64,000 nucleotides of DNA from an uncultured Collinsella sp. (GTDB lineage: Bacteria; Actinomycetota; Coriobacteriia; Coriobacteriales; Coriobacteriaceae), in NCBI GenBank assembly GCA_958436995.1, contig CAUBMI010000001.1, positions 21,644 to 85,643 on the forward strand, in the 5' to 3' direction. A program made the position numbers and the translations under genes. Below the pieces are notes generated by a model. That model was not told the DNA's origin. It did no database searches and was given only the letters and a program-made list of their open reading frames with translations. Position 1 is the first letter of the stretch. Every line of letters begins with the position of its first letter. Shown here piece by piece: positions 16,068 to 23,454 of this stretch.

Positions 16068-17195
16068 ATGACCGCCGTGATCTCGCATTTCTCCGCCCTC
16101 CGCGCAATTCGCCGCGCTCGACGGGCGTACTCTGCGCTTCCCTGGAGCGCCATCAACGCCGAACAACAAGCACAAGCCCTTGCGGGCTGCGTTCCCAATA
16201 AAGACGCCATAGACTTTGCGGCTCTTTCGATGCTTGATGCCTGGAACGAAGACGACTCCGAGCGCTTAGACCTCCTTGTTGCGGATGGTAACAACAGACG
16301 CCCCGACGAACGCCTTCTCCAGCACTCCATCACCGCCCCGCTTCCCGCAGGGGCAATCATGCACATCGAAGCCGACATCTACGCAACGTCTCCCGCCATG
16401 ACAGCCATGTTGTACTCTAGGAATGAGCCCGTAGCCAAGGTCCTAATGCTTCTCATGGAGCTACTCGGCTCTTACTCCCTCCCGCCCGAGGCAACCTATC
16501 CCATCGCCCATGACGACACGTGGCCCAAGGCCGATAGCTTCAAAGTGCTGGACGATCTTGATTGCCAGGGCGACCAACCGGCAGCCGAAAAACAAAACGA
16601 AACCCGCTACGAGCAGGCACACTACAAATGCGAGCCTGCTACAACCATAAAAGAGCTCGAGGCAGTCGCACAGTTTGCCAAAAGCAGCTCCTACGCCTCG
16701 TTTCGCACGGCCGTCAGGCTCGCCCGAGCCGGATCCGCATCCCCAGCGGAATCCTTAATGTTCGCCGTCCTAGGCGCACCCATGCGTTTTGGCGGATTCG
16801 GATGTTGCAGCCTGCCCATGGGAGGTCTGCTGCTCAACTATCGAATCGACTTCGACACCCTTGCAGTCAACATGTCCTCGGGCATCCCCCATGCCATCTG
16901 CGACTTATATTGTCCGGCCGCAGGAGTCGACAACGAATACAACGGAATTGGACACGAGCTCCAGAACGCTCGCATCCACGACGGAAACCGCAACAACGGC
17001 CTTAAAGCCATGGGCGTTCACGTTCTGGTTATCAATCGCGACCAAATGAAAGACCTTGTTGCACTCGAAGCCTTCGCCCAGACGATGCATCGACTTGCCG
17101 GTATTCGATTCCGCTATCGCATCAAGGGCTATCGCAAGCGTCAAGCTGCATGGCTCAACGCTCTTCGGGCCGGAATCGGCCTCGCGCCGGTCTAG
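16068..17195 (+). CDS. PD-(D/E)XK nuclease-like protein (DUF559/AbiEi-like C-terminus)
   Basis: The 375-residue protein is not a known housekeeping enzyme. Its C-terminal region (about 225-345) has the pattern SPAES near the start, then RIDFD, CDLYCPAAGVDNEYNGIGHE and HDGNRNNGLKAMGVHVLVI. Spacing of Asp279, Glu290, His296 and the Asp-Arg pair near 305-308 resembles DUF559/Vsr-like endonuclease folds, as in the C-terminal domain of some AbiEi-like proteins. The N-terminal half is unrecognised. No clear ribosome binding site; TATAGC just before the ATG could make a leaderless transcript. It splits prs from pth and is framed by two 204-bp elements, which suggests acquisition as a unit. Defence or element mobilisation are possible roles; neither is shown. 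Confidence 0.6.
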   Translation: MTAVISHFSALRAIRRARRAYSALPWSAINAEQQAQALAGCVPNKDAIDFAALSMLDAWNEDDSERLDLLVADGNNRRPDERLLQHSITAPLPAGAIMHIEADIYATSPAMTAMLYSRNEPVAKVLMLLMELLGSYSLPPEATYPIAHDDTWPKADSFKVLDDLDCQGDQPAAEKQNETRYEQAHYKCEPATTIKELEAVAQFAKSSSYASFRTAVRLARAGSASPAESLMFAVLGAPMRFGGFGCCSLPMGGLLLNYRIDFDTLAVNMSSGIPHAICDLYCPAAGVDNEYNGIGHELQNARIHDGNRNNGLKAMGVHVLVINRDQMKDLVALEAFAQTMHRLAGIRFRYRIKGYRKRQAAWLNALRAGIGLAPV

Positions 17196-17228
17196 AAAGC
17201 GTATCTCGACAACATCGCCGAGCAAGGC

Positions 17229-17432
17229 TGGACAGTTAGTTCAGATTTGTATAAACAGACGGCTTATTTCAAGGCGCTTTGCTGCCATCTCGGGGCCAAT
17301 CACCTCATTTAAAGGCTCGAATGGCTTCGAAATAGCGCAAAACGTGCGCCCCAAAGCACCGAAACGGCTCCATGTCTCCGATTTTGGCAGCCGAGAGCCT
17401 CTTGCTTTATACAAATCTGAACTAACTGTCCA
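17229..17432. mobile_element. 204-bp element with terminal inverted repeats, copy 2
   Basis: It has the same length and the same ends as the copy at 15700-15903 (TGGACAGTTAGTTCAGATTT at the left, exact complement at the right). The interior differs in DNA. The plus strand is open for 68 codons beginning GQLVQICIN and ending YKSELTV, and one minus-strand frame is open too. It begins 33 bp after the nuclease-like gene. Confidence 0.75.
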
Positions 17433-17546
17433 CCCCGGTTTCCTGCAACCGCTCAAACGCCCTCAACTCACCTCAATCGCCCTCCATTTGACAGCGGCAA
17501 CGGGGTCGCTCACCATAGCAGACGATAAATCGACGAAAGGAAGCAC

Positions 17547-18176
17547 ATGGCAGCTGCACAGCCGCTTAAGATTCGCATGGTTGCCGGACTTGGCAACCCT
17601 GGCGATGAGTATGCCGAGACCCGCCACAACGCTGGCTTCAAAGCAATCGACGAGTTGGCCCGTCAGGCCGGTGTCACCTACTGGAAAAACCAGGCAGGCG
17701 CCGAGGTCGCGCTCATCAATATCAACGATGCCGAGGAAGAGGGCGGCAAGCGCCAGATCATGCTGGTCAAGCCGCAGTCGTATATGAATACCTCGGGTGG
17801 CCCCATCTCCAAGCTCTGCCGCGAGTACAAGATCAAGGCCGAGGAGCTGCTCGTGATTCACGACGAGCTCGACATTCCCGCCGGTGACGTGCGCGTCAAG
17901 GTGGGCGGAGGCCATGCCGGTCACAACGGCCTGCGCTCCATCATCGACAAGATGGGCAGCCGCGACTTTAGCCGTATCCGCACCGGCATCGGCAACCCTC
18001 CCGGCAAGATGGCCGTGGCAGACTATGTGCTCAAGCAGCTGCGCGCCCGCGAGGCCGAGGACTTCCAGGACACCTGCGCCCGCGCCGCAGATGCCGCCGG
18101 TCTGGCCATCGTCCACGGCGTAATCTACGCCCGCGACCACGTCAACGGCGCCGCCTCCGCCAACGGCAAGCACTAA
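17547..18176 (+). CDS. pth: Peptidyl-tRNA hydrolase
   Basis: The 209-residue enzyme frees tRNA from dropped-off peptidyl-tRNA. It shows VAGLGNPGDEYAETRHNAGF with the catalytic His, KPQSYMNTSGGP, HDELDIPAG with the catalytic Asp, and GGGHAGHNGLRS. It is a little longer than E. coli Pth (194). GAAAGGAAGC lies before the ATG. It normally follows prs closely; here a 1.9-kb insertion intervenes. Confidence 0.97.
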   Translation: MAAAQPLKIRMVAGLGNPGDEYAETRHNAGFKAIDELARQAGVTYWKNQAGAEVALININDAEEEGGKRQIMLVKPQSYMNTSGGPISKLCREYKIKAEELLVIHDELDIPAGDVRVKVGGGHAGHNGLRSIIDKMGSRDFSRIRTGIGNPPGKMAVADYVLKQLRAREAEDFQDTCARAADAAGLAIVHGVIYARDHVNGAASANGKH

Positions 18177-18177
18177 A

Positions 18178-18395
18178 ACCTATCATTTAGGGATGTTAAT
18201 TTTGGCAGGTTTTATATGCGAAAACGCCGCCGCGGCCGCATCGCAATAAGTCCTGCGCCGCCATACATATGCAGCGCCCCATAGGGGGCCGGCCCCACCG
18301 ATGCGCGAGGCCGGCCCCCTATGCCGTTTTGCCTGATAAAACCGACCAAAATAAACCTGTCCCTTTTTGGTAGGTCGAACCGGATAAACCCTTTT
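18178..18395. repeat. Three hairpins between pth and nfnA-like gene
   Basis: First, AAAACCTATCA...GGCAGGTTTT at 18176-18215. Second, perfect 15-bp arms 18280-18294 and 18309-18323 (CATAGGGGGCCGGCC). Third, ACCAAAATAAACCTGTCCC with TTTTTGGTAGGT at about 18344-18376. The third shares the phrase ACCAAAATAAACCTGTCCC with the purM-purF gap (30551-30572). The GC-rich stem may terminate pth. Confidence 0.7.
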
Positions 18396-18437
18396 CCCAC
18401 CTGCCGAAGATACACGTAAGCGACATGCCCATGAGGG

Positions 18438-18443
18438 TATAAT
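18438..18443 (+). promoter_or_regulatory. -10 box of the nfnA-like gene
   Basis: A perfect TATAAT lies 105 bp upstream of the ATG at 18549; the -35 region is poor. The long leader (about 100 nt) holds no structure that I can assign. Confidence 0.5.
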
Positions 18444-18548
18444 TTGTACCGTATGTCTGCACAACGCCTGTGCGCGTACGGTTTTATTCGGGCTACCGTC
18501 CATTTCCGTGGAGGCACGGTTCGGCGGCCCTAACAAGAGAGGGGTTCT

Positions 18549-19388
18549 ATGTATAAGATCCTGGAGAAGACGCAGTTCTCGGAGAAGGTGTTCAAGTTCC
18601 GCATCGAGGCGCCCGCAATCGCCAAGCATGCGCACGCTGGACAGTTCCTCATGGTCCGCGCCAACGAGACGGGCGAGCGCGTCCCGTTTACCCTGGCCGG
18701 CTGGAACGCTGACGAGGGCTGGGTCGAGTTCATCTTCATGGTGATCGGCAAGACCACCGAGATGCTGTCCACCTACGAGGCCGGCGAGTCGCTGCGCGAC
18801 GTCGTGGGCCCGCTGGGCGTTCCCACCGAAATGGCCGAGGGCCCCTGCGCCGTCATTGGCGGCGGCGTCGGCCTGGCAATTGCCTTCCCGGTCGCCAAGC
18901 ACCTGGTCGAGACCGGTCACGAGGTGCACGCCATCATGGGCGCCCGCACCAAGGACCTCCTGCTCATGGAGGACCAGTTCCGCGAGCTCCTCGACGAGGA
19001 CCACATCCACATCACCACCGACGACGGCTCCTACGGCGAGCAGGGCGTTGTCACCGCTCCGCTGGAGCGCCTGCTGCAGGACAAGGCCGTGAGCCAGGTC
19101 TTCTGCGTCGGCCCCGTTCCGATGATGAAGTTCTCGACCCTCACCGCCCAGAAGTACGACACCCCCATCACCGCGTCGCTCAACCCCATCATGGTTGACG
19201 GCACCGGTATGTGCGGCTGCTGCCGCGTCGAGGTGGGCGGCGTGACCAAGTTCGCTTGCGTCGACGGCCCCGACTTCGATGCCACCCTGGTCGACTGGGA
19301 TGACCTTCGTGCCCGCCAGGCCGCTTACCGTTCCGAAGAGGGCGAGTCCCTCAAGGCCTATGAGGAAAAGAGCTGCGCATGCCACTAG
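18549..19388 (+). CDS. NfnA/SudB-like ferredoxin-NADP reductase subunit
   Basis: The 279-residue protein belongs to the family of the FAD/2Fe-2S subunit of NADH-dependent ferredoxin:NADP oxidoreductase (NfnA), also called sulfide dehydrogenase beta. It has an FAD barrel (AGQFLMVRANETGERVPFTL), an NAD domain with VIGGGVGLAIAFPVAKHL, and C-terminal cysteines in DGTGMCGCCRVEVGG plus ACVDGP for the 2Fe-2S cluster. Its last 10 nt overlap the partner gene, so the two are co-translated. Together they would move electrons between NADH, NADPH and ferredoxin; bifurcation is known for Nfn, and inferred here. Confidence 0.88.
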   Translation: MYKILEKTQFSEKVFKFRIEAPAIAKHAHAGQFLMVRANETGERVPFTLAGWNADEGWVEFIFMVIGKTTEMLSTYEAGESLRDVVGPLGVPTEMAEGPCAVIGGGVGLAIAFPVAKHLVETGHEVHAIMGARTKDLLLMEDQFRELLDEDHIHITTDDGSYGEQGVVTAPLERLLQDKAVSQVFCVGPVPMMKFSTLTAQKYDTPITASLNPIMVDGTGMCGCCRVEVGGVTKFACVDGPDFDATLVDWDDLRARQAAYRSEEGESLKAYEEKSCACH

Positions 19389-20788
19389 TTAACGGTCGTT
19401 TCGTTGCCGATATGAAGTCGCCCCGCACCCCCGATAACGAGGAGCCGGCTGCCGAGCGCGCCTGCGACTTCCGCCCCGTCGACAAGGGCTTCACCGAGGA
19501 GATGGCGCTGGCCGAGGCCGAGCGCTGCCTCAACTGCAAGAAGCCGTTCTGTGTTGAGGGCTGCCCCGTCAACATCAACATCCCCCGCTTTATCGAGCAG
19601 ATCCGCGCGAAGGACTTCGGCGGCGCTCTCGATACCATCCGCGAGGACTCCATGCTTCCCGCCATCTGCGGTCGCGTCTGCCCGCAGGAGAACCAGTGCG
19701 AGGGCAAGTGCATCCGTGGTAAGAAGTCCGAGCCCGTGGCCATCGGCCAGCTCGAGCGCTTCCTGGGTGATCGCCCCGAGCTCGCCTCCACGCCCAAGAT
19801 GGCCCCCAAGAATGGCAAGAAGGTCGCCGTCGTCGGCTCCGGCCCGTCCGGCATCACCTGCGCCGGCGAGCTCGCCCGCAACGGCTTTGACGTTACCGTC
19901 TTCGAGGCATTCTTCACCGGCGGCGGCGTGCTGGTCTACGGCATCCCCGAGTTCCGTCTGCCCAAGGCAGTCGTCAAGCGCGAGATTGACGGCCTGGAGG
20001 ACATGGGCGTCAAGTTTGAGTACAACTCCGTCGTGGGCAATATGGCCACGGCCGAGGAGCTGTTCGAGCAGGGCTTCGACGCCATCTACGTGGCGACCGG
20101 CGCAGGCCTGCCCAAGTTCCTCAACGTCCCCGGCGAGAACCTGCCCAACGTCTTCTTCGCTAACGAGTACCTCACCCGCGTGAACCTGATGAAGGCCAAC
20201 AAGTTCCCCGAGTACGACACCCCCACCAAGCACGGCAAGAACGTCGTCGTCTTTGGCGGCGGCAACGTGGCTATGGACGCTGTCCGTACCGCCAAGCGTC
20301 TGGGCGCCGAGCACGCCATCATCGCCTACCGTCGTACCGAGGACGAGATGCCCTGCCGTCGCGCCGAGCTGCACCATGCTAAGGCCGAGGGCGTCGAGGT
20401 TCTGCCGCTCGTCTCCCCGCTCGAGTTTGTCGCTGGCGAAGACGGCTCCGTGTGCGCCGTCAAGGTCCAGAAGATGGAGCTCGGCGAGCCTGACGAGTCC
20501 GGCCGTCGCCGCCCGGTGCCCATCGAGGGCGCCATCGAGGAGATCCCCTGCGACGTCGCCATCTCGGCTATCGGCACCAACGCCAACCCCTTCGCAAAGA
20601 AGATCGGCGGCAAGATGGAGCTCAACAAGTGGGGCTACATCGTCGCCGACGAGGAGACCGGCCAGACCACCGATCCCCGCATCTGGGCCGGCGGCGACAT
20701 CGTCACCGGTGCCGCTACGGTCATTCTGGCGATGGGCGCCGGCAAGAAGGCCGCTGCCTCCATCACCAAGAGCCTGCTGGGCGAGTAA
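19379..20788 (+). CDS. NfnB/SudA-like subunit (GltD-type FAD/NADPH protein)
   Basis: The 469-residue partner has the GltD-like build: an N-terminal Cys-rich domain (AERCLNCKKPFCVEGCPVNI, then CGRVCPQENQCEGKC) for two 4Fe-4S clusters, an FAD Rossmann motif VVGSGPSGITCAGELA, and an NADPH motif FGGGNVAMDAVRTAKRLGA. It could be the large subunit of an NfnAB transhydrogenase; an orphan glutamate synthase small subunit is the main alternative, made unlikely by the overlapping NfnA-like gene and the lack of a large glutamate synthase subunit here. Confidence 0.88.
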   Translation: MPLVNGRFVADMKSPRTPDNEEPAAERACDFRPVDKGFTEEMALAEAERCLNCKKPFCVEGCPVNINIPRFIEQIRAKDFGGALDTIREDSMLPAICGRVCPQENQCEGKCIRGKKSEPVAIGQLERFLGDRPELASTPKMAPKNGKKVAVVGSGPSGITCAGELARNGFDVTVFEAFFTGGGVLVYGIPEFRLPKAVVKREIDGLEDMGVKFEYNSVVGNMATAEELFEQGFDAIYVATGAGLPKFLNVPGENLPNVFFANEYLTRVNLMKANKFPEYDTPTKHGKNVVVFGGGNVAMDAVRTAKRLGAEHAIIAYRRTEDEMPCRRAELHHAKAEGVEVLPLVSPLEFVAGEDGSVCAVKVQKMELGEPDESGRRRPVPIEGAIEEIPCDVAISAIGTNANPFAKKIGGKMELNKWGYIVADEETGQTTDPRIWAGGDIVTGAATVILAMGAGKKAAASITKSLLGE

Positions 20789-20816
20789 TCACCTACAGCA
20801 CTAGCCGCCAAACGGC

Positions 20817-20854
20817 AAAGTCCCCGTCGAGCACACGCCCGGCGGGGACTTTTT
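20817..20854 (+). terminator. Terminator of the nfnAB-like operon
   Basis: AAAGTCCCCG (20817-20826) pairs with CGGGGACTTT (20843-20852) followed by more T residues, 28 bp past the stop. Confidence 0.92.
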
Positions 20855-20927
20855 CCATGCCGGCCGCCCAAACCACCACGATGGGGCAGGCACCTTTGTG
20901 GTGGTTTGGGACTTGCCCGGTCGTTTT

Positions 20928-21145
20928 GTCTCAATCTGTAACAGCTGGAGTCCGTTGAGCCCTGCAGTTGTTACAGATTGAGATATTGTGCCGGCCGGCC
21001 ACGCTGCATCTCAATCTGTAACAGTTAGAGACCAAATATGCCGCCTGGTGTTACAGATCAAGACGTTGGGCTGACGGCCGAACGGTTCATCTCAATCTGT
21101 AACAGTTAGAGCCATTTTCGCTGGCTTGGTGTTACAGATCGAGAC
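20928..21145. repeat. Array 2: three 57-bp palindromic units, same geometry as array 1
   Basis: Units at 20928-20984, 21008-21064 and 21089-21145 are all 57 bp with 23- and 24-bp linkers. The 16-bp arms alternate in orientation with start distances 41, 39, 41, 40, 41, identical to array 1 at 3274-3491. Interiors differ. The array lies between the convergent nfnB-like and cytidylate-kinase-like genes; a hairpin-like AAACCACCAC...GTGGTGGTTT sits just before it (20870-20908). Confidence 0.9.
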
Positions 21146-21200
21146 TATGCAAAAGCCGAGGATAGGCACTGCCGCCAAGGCCTTCCCCTCGGCCTAAAAC

Positions 21201-21243
21201 AAAAACCACCACAAAGGTGCCTGTACCCTTTGTGGTGGTTTTT
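21201..21243. terminator. Bidirectional terminator hairpin
   Basis: Perfect 17-bp arms 21201-21217 (AAAAACCACCACAAAGG) and 21227-21243. The stop of the minus-strand gene is 7 bp away, so it should end that transcript, and its A/T-flanked stem can work from both sides. Confidence 0.85.
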
Positions 21244-21249
21244 GGTCGG

Positions 21250-21873
21250 CTAGCCTTCGAGTTGAGCCACTTTGTAGCGGTAGGCAGCGGCTATGACGTC
21301 TTTGCAGCCTTCGCGGCCCAGCTTGGCGCGGTTGACGACGATATCCTTGCCGCTCGTCATCTTCCACTTTCCCGCACTGTAGCGCTTATAGAACGCCTCG
21401 CGCGCCTTCTGCTGCTGCTTGACCAGCTTGGCGCCCTTCTTTTTATTAAGGCCACGCTTTTTGCGCACAATCTCGACGCGGTCCTCAAAGGGGGCGGTCA
21501 CCAGCACGGCAATATGGTTGGGATTATTGCGCAGCAGATAATCGGACAGACGACCCTCGATAATGCAGCTCTCGGTCTCGCCCAGGTCCAAGATCACCTG
21601 GCTCATCTTTTGGAATAATTTGTCCGAGTACGAACGGGCATCGTAGCGGTCGGGCAGAAACGCCATGTTCTCCACAGCCAGACGCTCGTCGTAGGCAGCC
21701 ATCTTGTCGAGTGACTCGCCCGCACGCAGCGACGCGCGCACCAGCAGCTCGTTATCATACAGGGGAATCCCCAACTCGTCGGCAAGTATGCGGCCAATCT
21801 CGTGACCCTCGGCACCAAAATCGCGCGCGATGGTAATGACCACAGGATTCTTCTTATTCTCCAGATCGCTCAT
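21250..21873 (-). CDS. Cytidylate kinase-like family protein
   Basis: The 207-residue protein starts VVITIARDFGAEGHEIGRIL, the P-loop region of the cytidylate kinase-like (CMK2) family, in which the classical GxxGxGK[ST] is replaced by a FGAEGHEIG type sequence. DNELLVRAS and CIIEGRLSDYLL follow as in the family. C-terminal lysines are abundant (RKKRGLNKKKGAKLVK). The substrate is unconfirmed; these proteins are distinct from canonical Cmk. Monocistronic, with a bidirectional terminator. Confidence 0.8.
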   Translation of the reverse strand: MSDLENKKNPVVITIARDFGAEGHEIGRILADELGIPLYDNELLVRASLRAGESLDKMAAYDERLAVENMAFLPDRYDARSYSDKLFQKMSQVILDLGETESCIIEGRLSDYLLRNNPNHIAVLVTAPFEDRVEIVRKKRGLNKKKGAKLVKQQQKAREAFYKRYSAGKWKMTSGKDIVVNRAKLGREGCKDVIAAAYRYKVAQLEG

Positions 21874-21934
21874 CGCGATTCCTTTCTAACACATGAGAAA
21901 AGGACTGTTTATCTCTTATTCCCACGATACCGTA

Positions 21935-22040
21935 CCTGGGTTTTCCTGGTGCCCAAGATTGGCCTGAAAGAGGAGCGACGCGTACTTTGGTACGCGAGCG
22001 ACGGTTTGAAGGCCAAGGTTGGGTGCCAGGAAAACCCAGG
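21935..22040. repeat. 106-bp near-perfect inverted repeat after the permease gene
   Basis: The ends CCTGGGTTTTCCTGG (21935-21949) and CCAGGAAAACCCAGG (22026-22040) pair, pairing continues inward with few mismatches, and the centre is CGCGTAC-TTTG-GTACGCG. It abuts the stop codon of the permease gene (22041). It could terminate or stabilise the amino-acid transporter mRNA. Confidence 0.85.
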
Positions 22041-22679
22041 CTATGCGGCTACGATGCGGCGTTGGTATGCTCTCACCAGCAGCGAGATACCAAAGTTGAG
22101 CACAAAGTACATCGCAAATACCAGGCCGTAGAGCATAAGCACCTGCGACAGGTCGATCGCATGGGCCATCACGACGTTTGCCGTGTACATGAGCTCGGCC
22201 ACGTTAATGCCCGAAAGATACGAGCTGTCCTTGATGACGGTCGTGCACTGGCTAAACAGCGCCGGGATGATCGTCTTAAACGTCTGCGGCAGAATGATGT
22301 AGCGCATGGTGGCAAAGAAGCCAAAACCCTGGCTCTGCGCCGCCTCAAACTGGCCGCGCGGAATCGAGTTGAGGCCGCCGCGCACAATCTCGGCCATAAC
22401 AGCGCTGGTAAACAGCGTAAAGGCGATGGTCGAAATCACAATGTCCAAACCCTGCACCGTAAAGTAGATAAACAGAATCCACAGCAGGTTCGGCGTGCAA
22501 CGGAACAGCTCGATATAGGCGCTCACCAAAATACGGAACGGACGGGGCGCATAGCTTTTAACAAGCGCCAGCACCGTGCCAAAGATGAGCGAGAAAAAGA
22601 TCGACAGCGCCGAGATCTCGATTGTCTTAACAAAGCCGCCCCAAATGTAGAGCAGGTTGGTCGCGTTGAAGATTTCCAT
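22041..22679 (-). CDS. Polar amino-acid ABC transporter permease 2
   Basis: The 212-residue membrane protein has about five helices and the His/Glu/Gln/Arg/opine permease signature: the EAA loop reads EIVRGGLNSIPRGQFEAAQSQGFG with the expected Glu-Ala-Ala and Gly. It pairs with the permease starting at 23429 and the ATPase at 25070. Its stop is followed at once by a 106-bp inverted repeat. Gap to the upstream permease is 3 nt. Confidence 0.93.
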   Translation of the reverse strand: MEIFNATNLLYIWGGFVKTIEISALSIFFSLIFGTVLALVKSYAPRPFRILVSAYIELFRCTPNLLWILFIYFTVQGLDIVISTIAFTLFTSAVMAEIVRGGLNSIPRGQFEAAQSQGFGFFATMRYIILPQTFKTIIPALFSQCTTVIKDSSYLSGINVAELMYTANVVMAHAIDLSQVLMLYGLVFAMYFVLNFGISLLVRAYQRRIVAA

Positions 22680-22682
22680 GCG

Positions 22683-23429
22683 CTAGGCCTCCTCTACGTT
22701 GTCGAGCCCCAGCTCGGCTAGGCTCACGCCGCGCGGACACTCCTTGGAGCGGCGCTCGAGCCACTGCACCAGCATGGCGAGCGGAAAGCAGATGATGAAG
22801 TACATAAGGCAGCAGACGATGTATCCCTGCAGGTAACCGTACAGACTCACAAAGTTGTCGGAACGGTACATAAGGTCGCCGCCGGCCACAAGCGCCAGCA
22901 CCGACGTGTTCTTGACCAGGTTGAGCGCCTGGTTACACAGCGGCGGCAGAATGATCTTGAACGTCTGGGGCAGCACGATGTACCAGTACGCCTGCGCACG
23001 GGTGAAGCCCTGGCTCTGGGCCGCCTCCATCTGACCGCGCGGAACTGCCTCGATACCGGTGCGGATGACCTCCGAAATGTAGGCCGCGTGATACAGACCC
23101 ACGCCCAAGAAGCCCAGCACGAACGGCGCGATGCGCACCGGCTGGTCGGCGCCGGTTATGGCCTGCAAAAACTGCGGACCGGCCATGTACATAAAGAGCA
23201 CCTGTACGGGCAACGGGGTGTTCTGGTAAAACTCCACGTACACGCGGCTTATGGCACGCAGCACGCGCGAGCGAGTGGTAGAGAACACGCCCAGCAGCGT
23301 GCCCAGCACCAGCGACAGCAGCAGACCGACAACGACTACCTGCAGCGTCACGCCAAAGCCCTCCCAGAAGGGCCCCATGTTTTGAAATGTCGTCGACCAA
23401 CGGTCGGCGTCAAATAATCCTTCGAGCAT
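22683..23429 (-). CDS. Polar amino-acid ABC transporter permease 1
   Basis: A 248-residue integral membrane protein of the same family as its neighbour, with EAVPRGQMEAAQSQGFT as the EAA loop that contacts the ATPase. The start is placed at the ATG at 23429 (MLEGLFDADRW) because GGAAGGA lies 5 nt before it; the longer frame from 23462 has no such site and overlaps the binding-protein gene. Two different permeases imply a heterodimeric channel. Confidence 0.93.
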   Translation of the reverse strand: MLEGLFDADRWSTTFQNMGPFWEGFGVTLQVVVVGLLLSLVLGTLLGVFSTTRSRVLRAISRVYVEFYQNTPLPVQVLFMYMAGPQFLQAITGADQPVRIAPFVLGFLGVGLYHAAYISEVIRTGIEAVPRGQMEAAQSQGFTRAQAYWYIVLPQTFKIILPPLCNQALNLVKNTSVLALVAGGDLMYRSDNFVSLYGYLQGYIVCCLMYFIICFPLAMLVQWLERRSKECPRGVSLAELGLDNVEEA

Positions 23430-23454
23430 TTGATTCCTTCCTTGGACGATACGC

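Noticed and set aside
15561..16175. 204-codon minus-strand frame over element copy 1 and the start of the nuclease-like gene
   Set aside because: It joins unrelated segments (prs terminator, element, gene start) and has no start signal; only the element part is of interest.
18178..18540. Minus-strand frame opposite the nfnA-like gene and its upstream gap
   Set aside because: Its end is made of hairpin repeats and the rest is antisense to a conserved gene.
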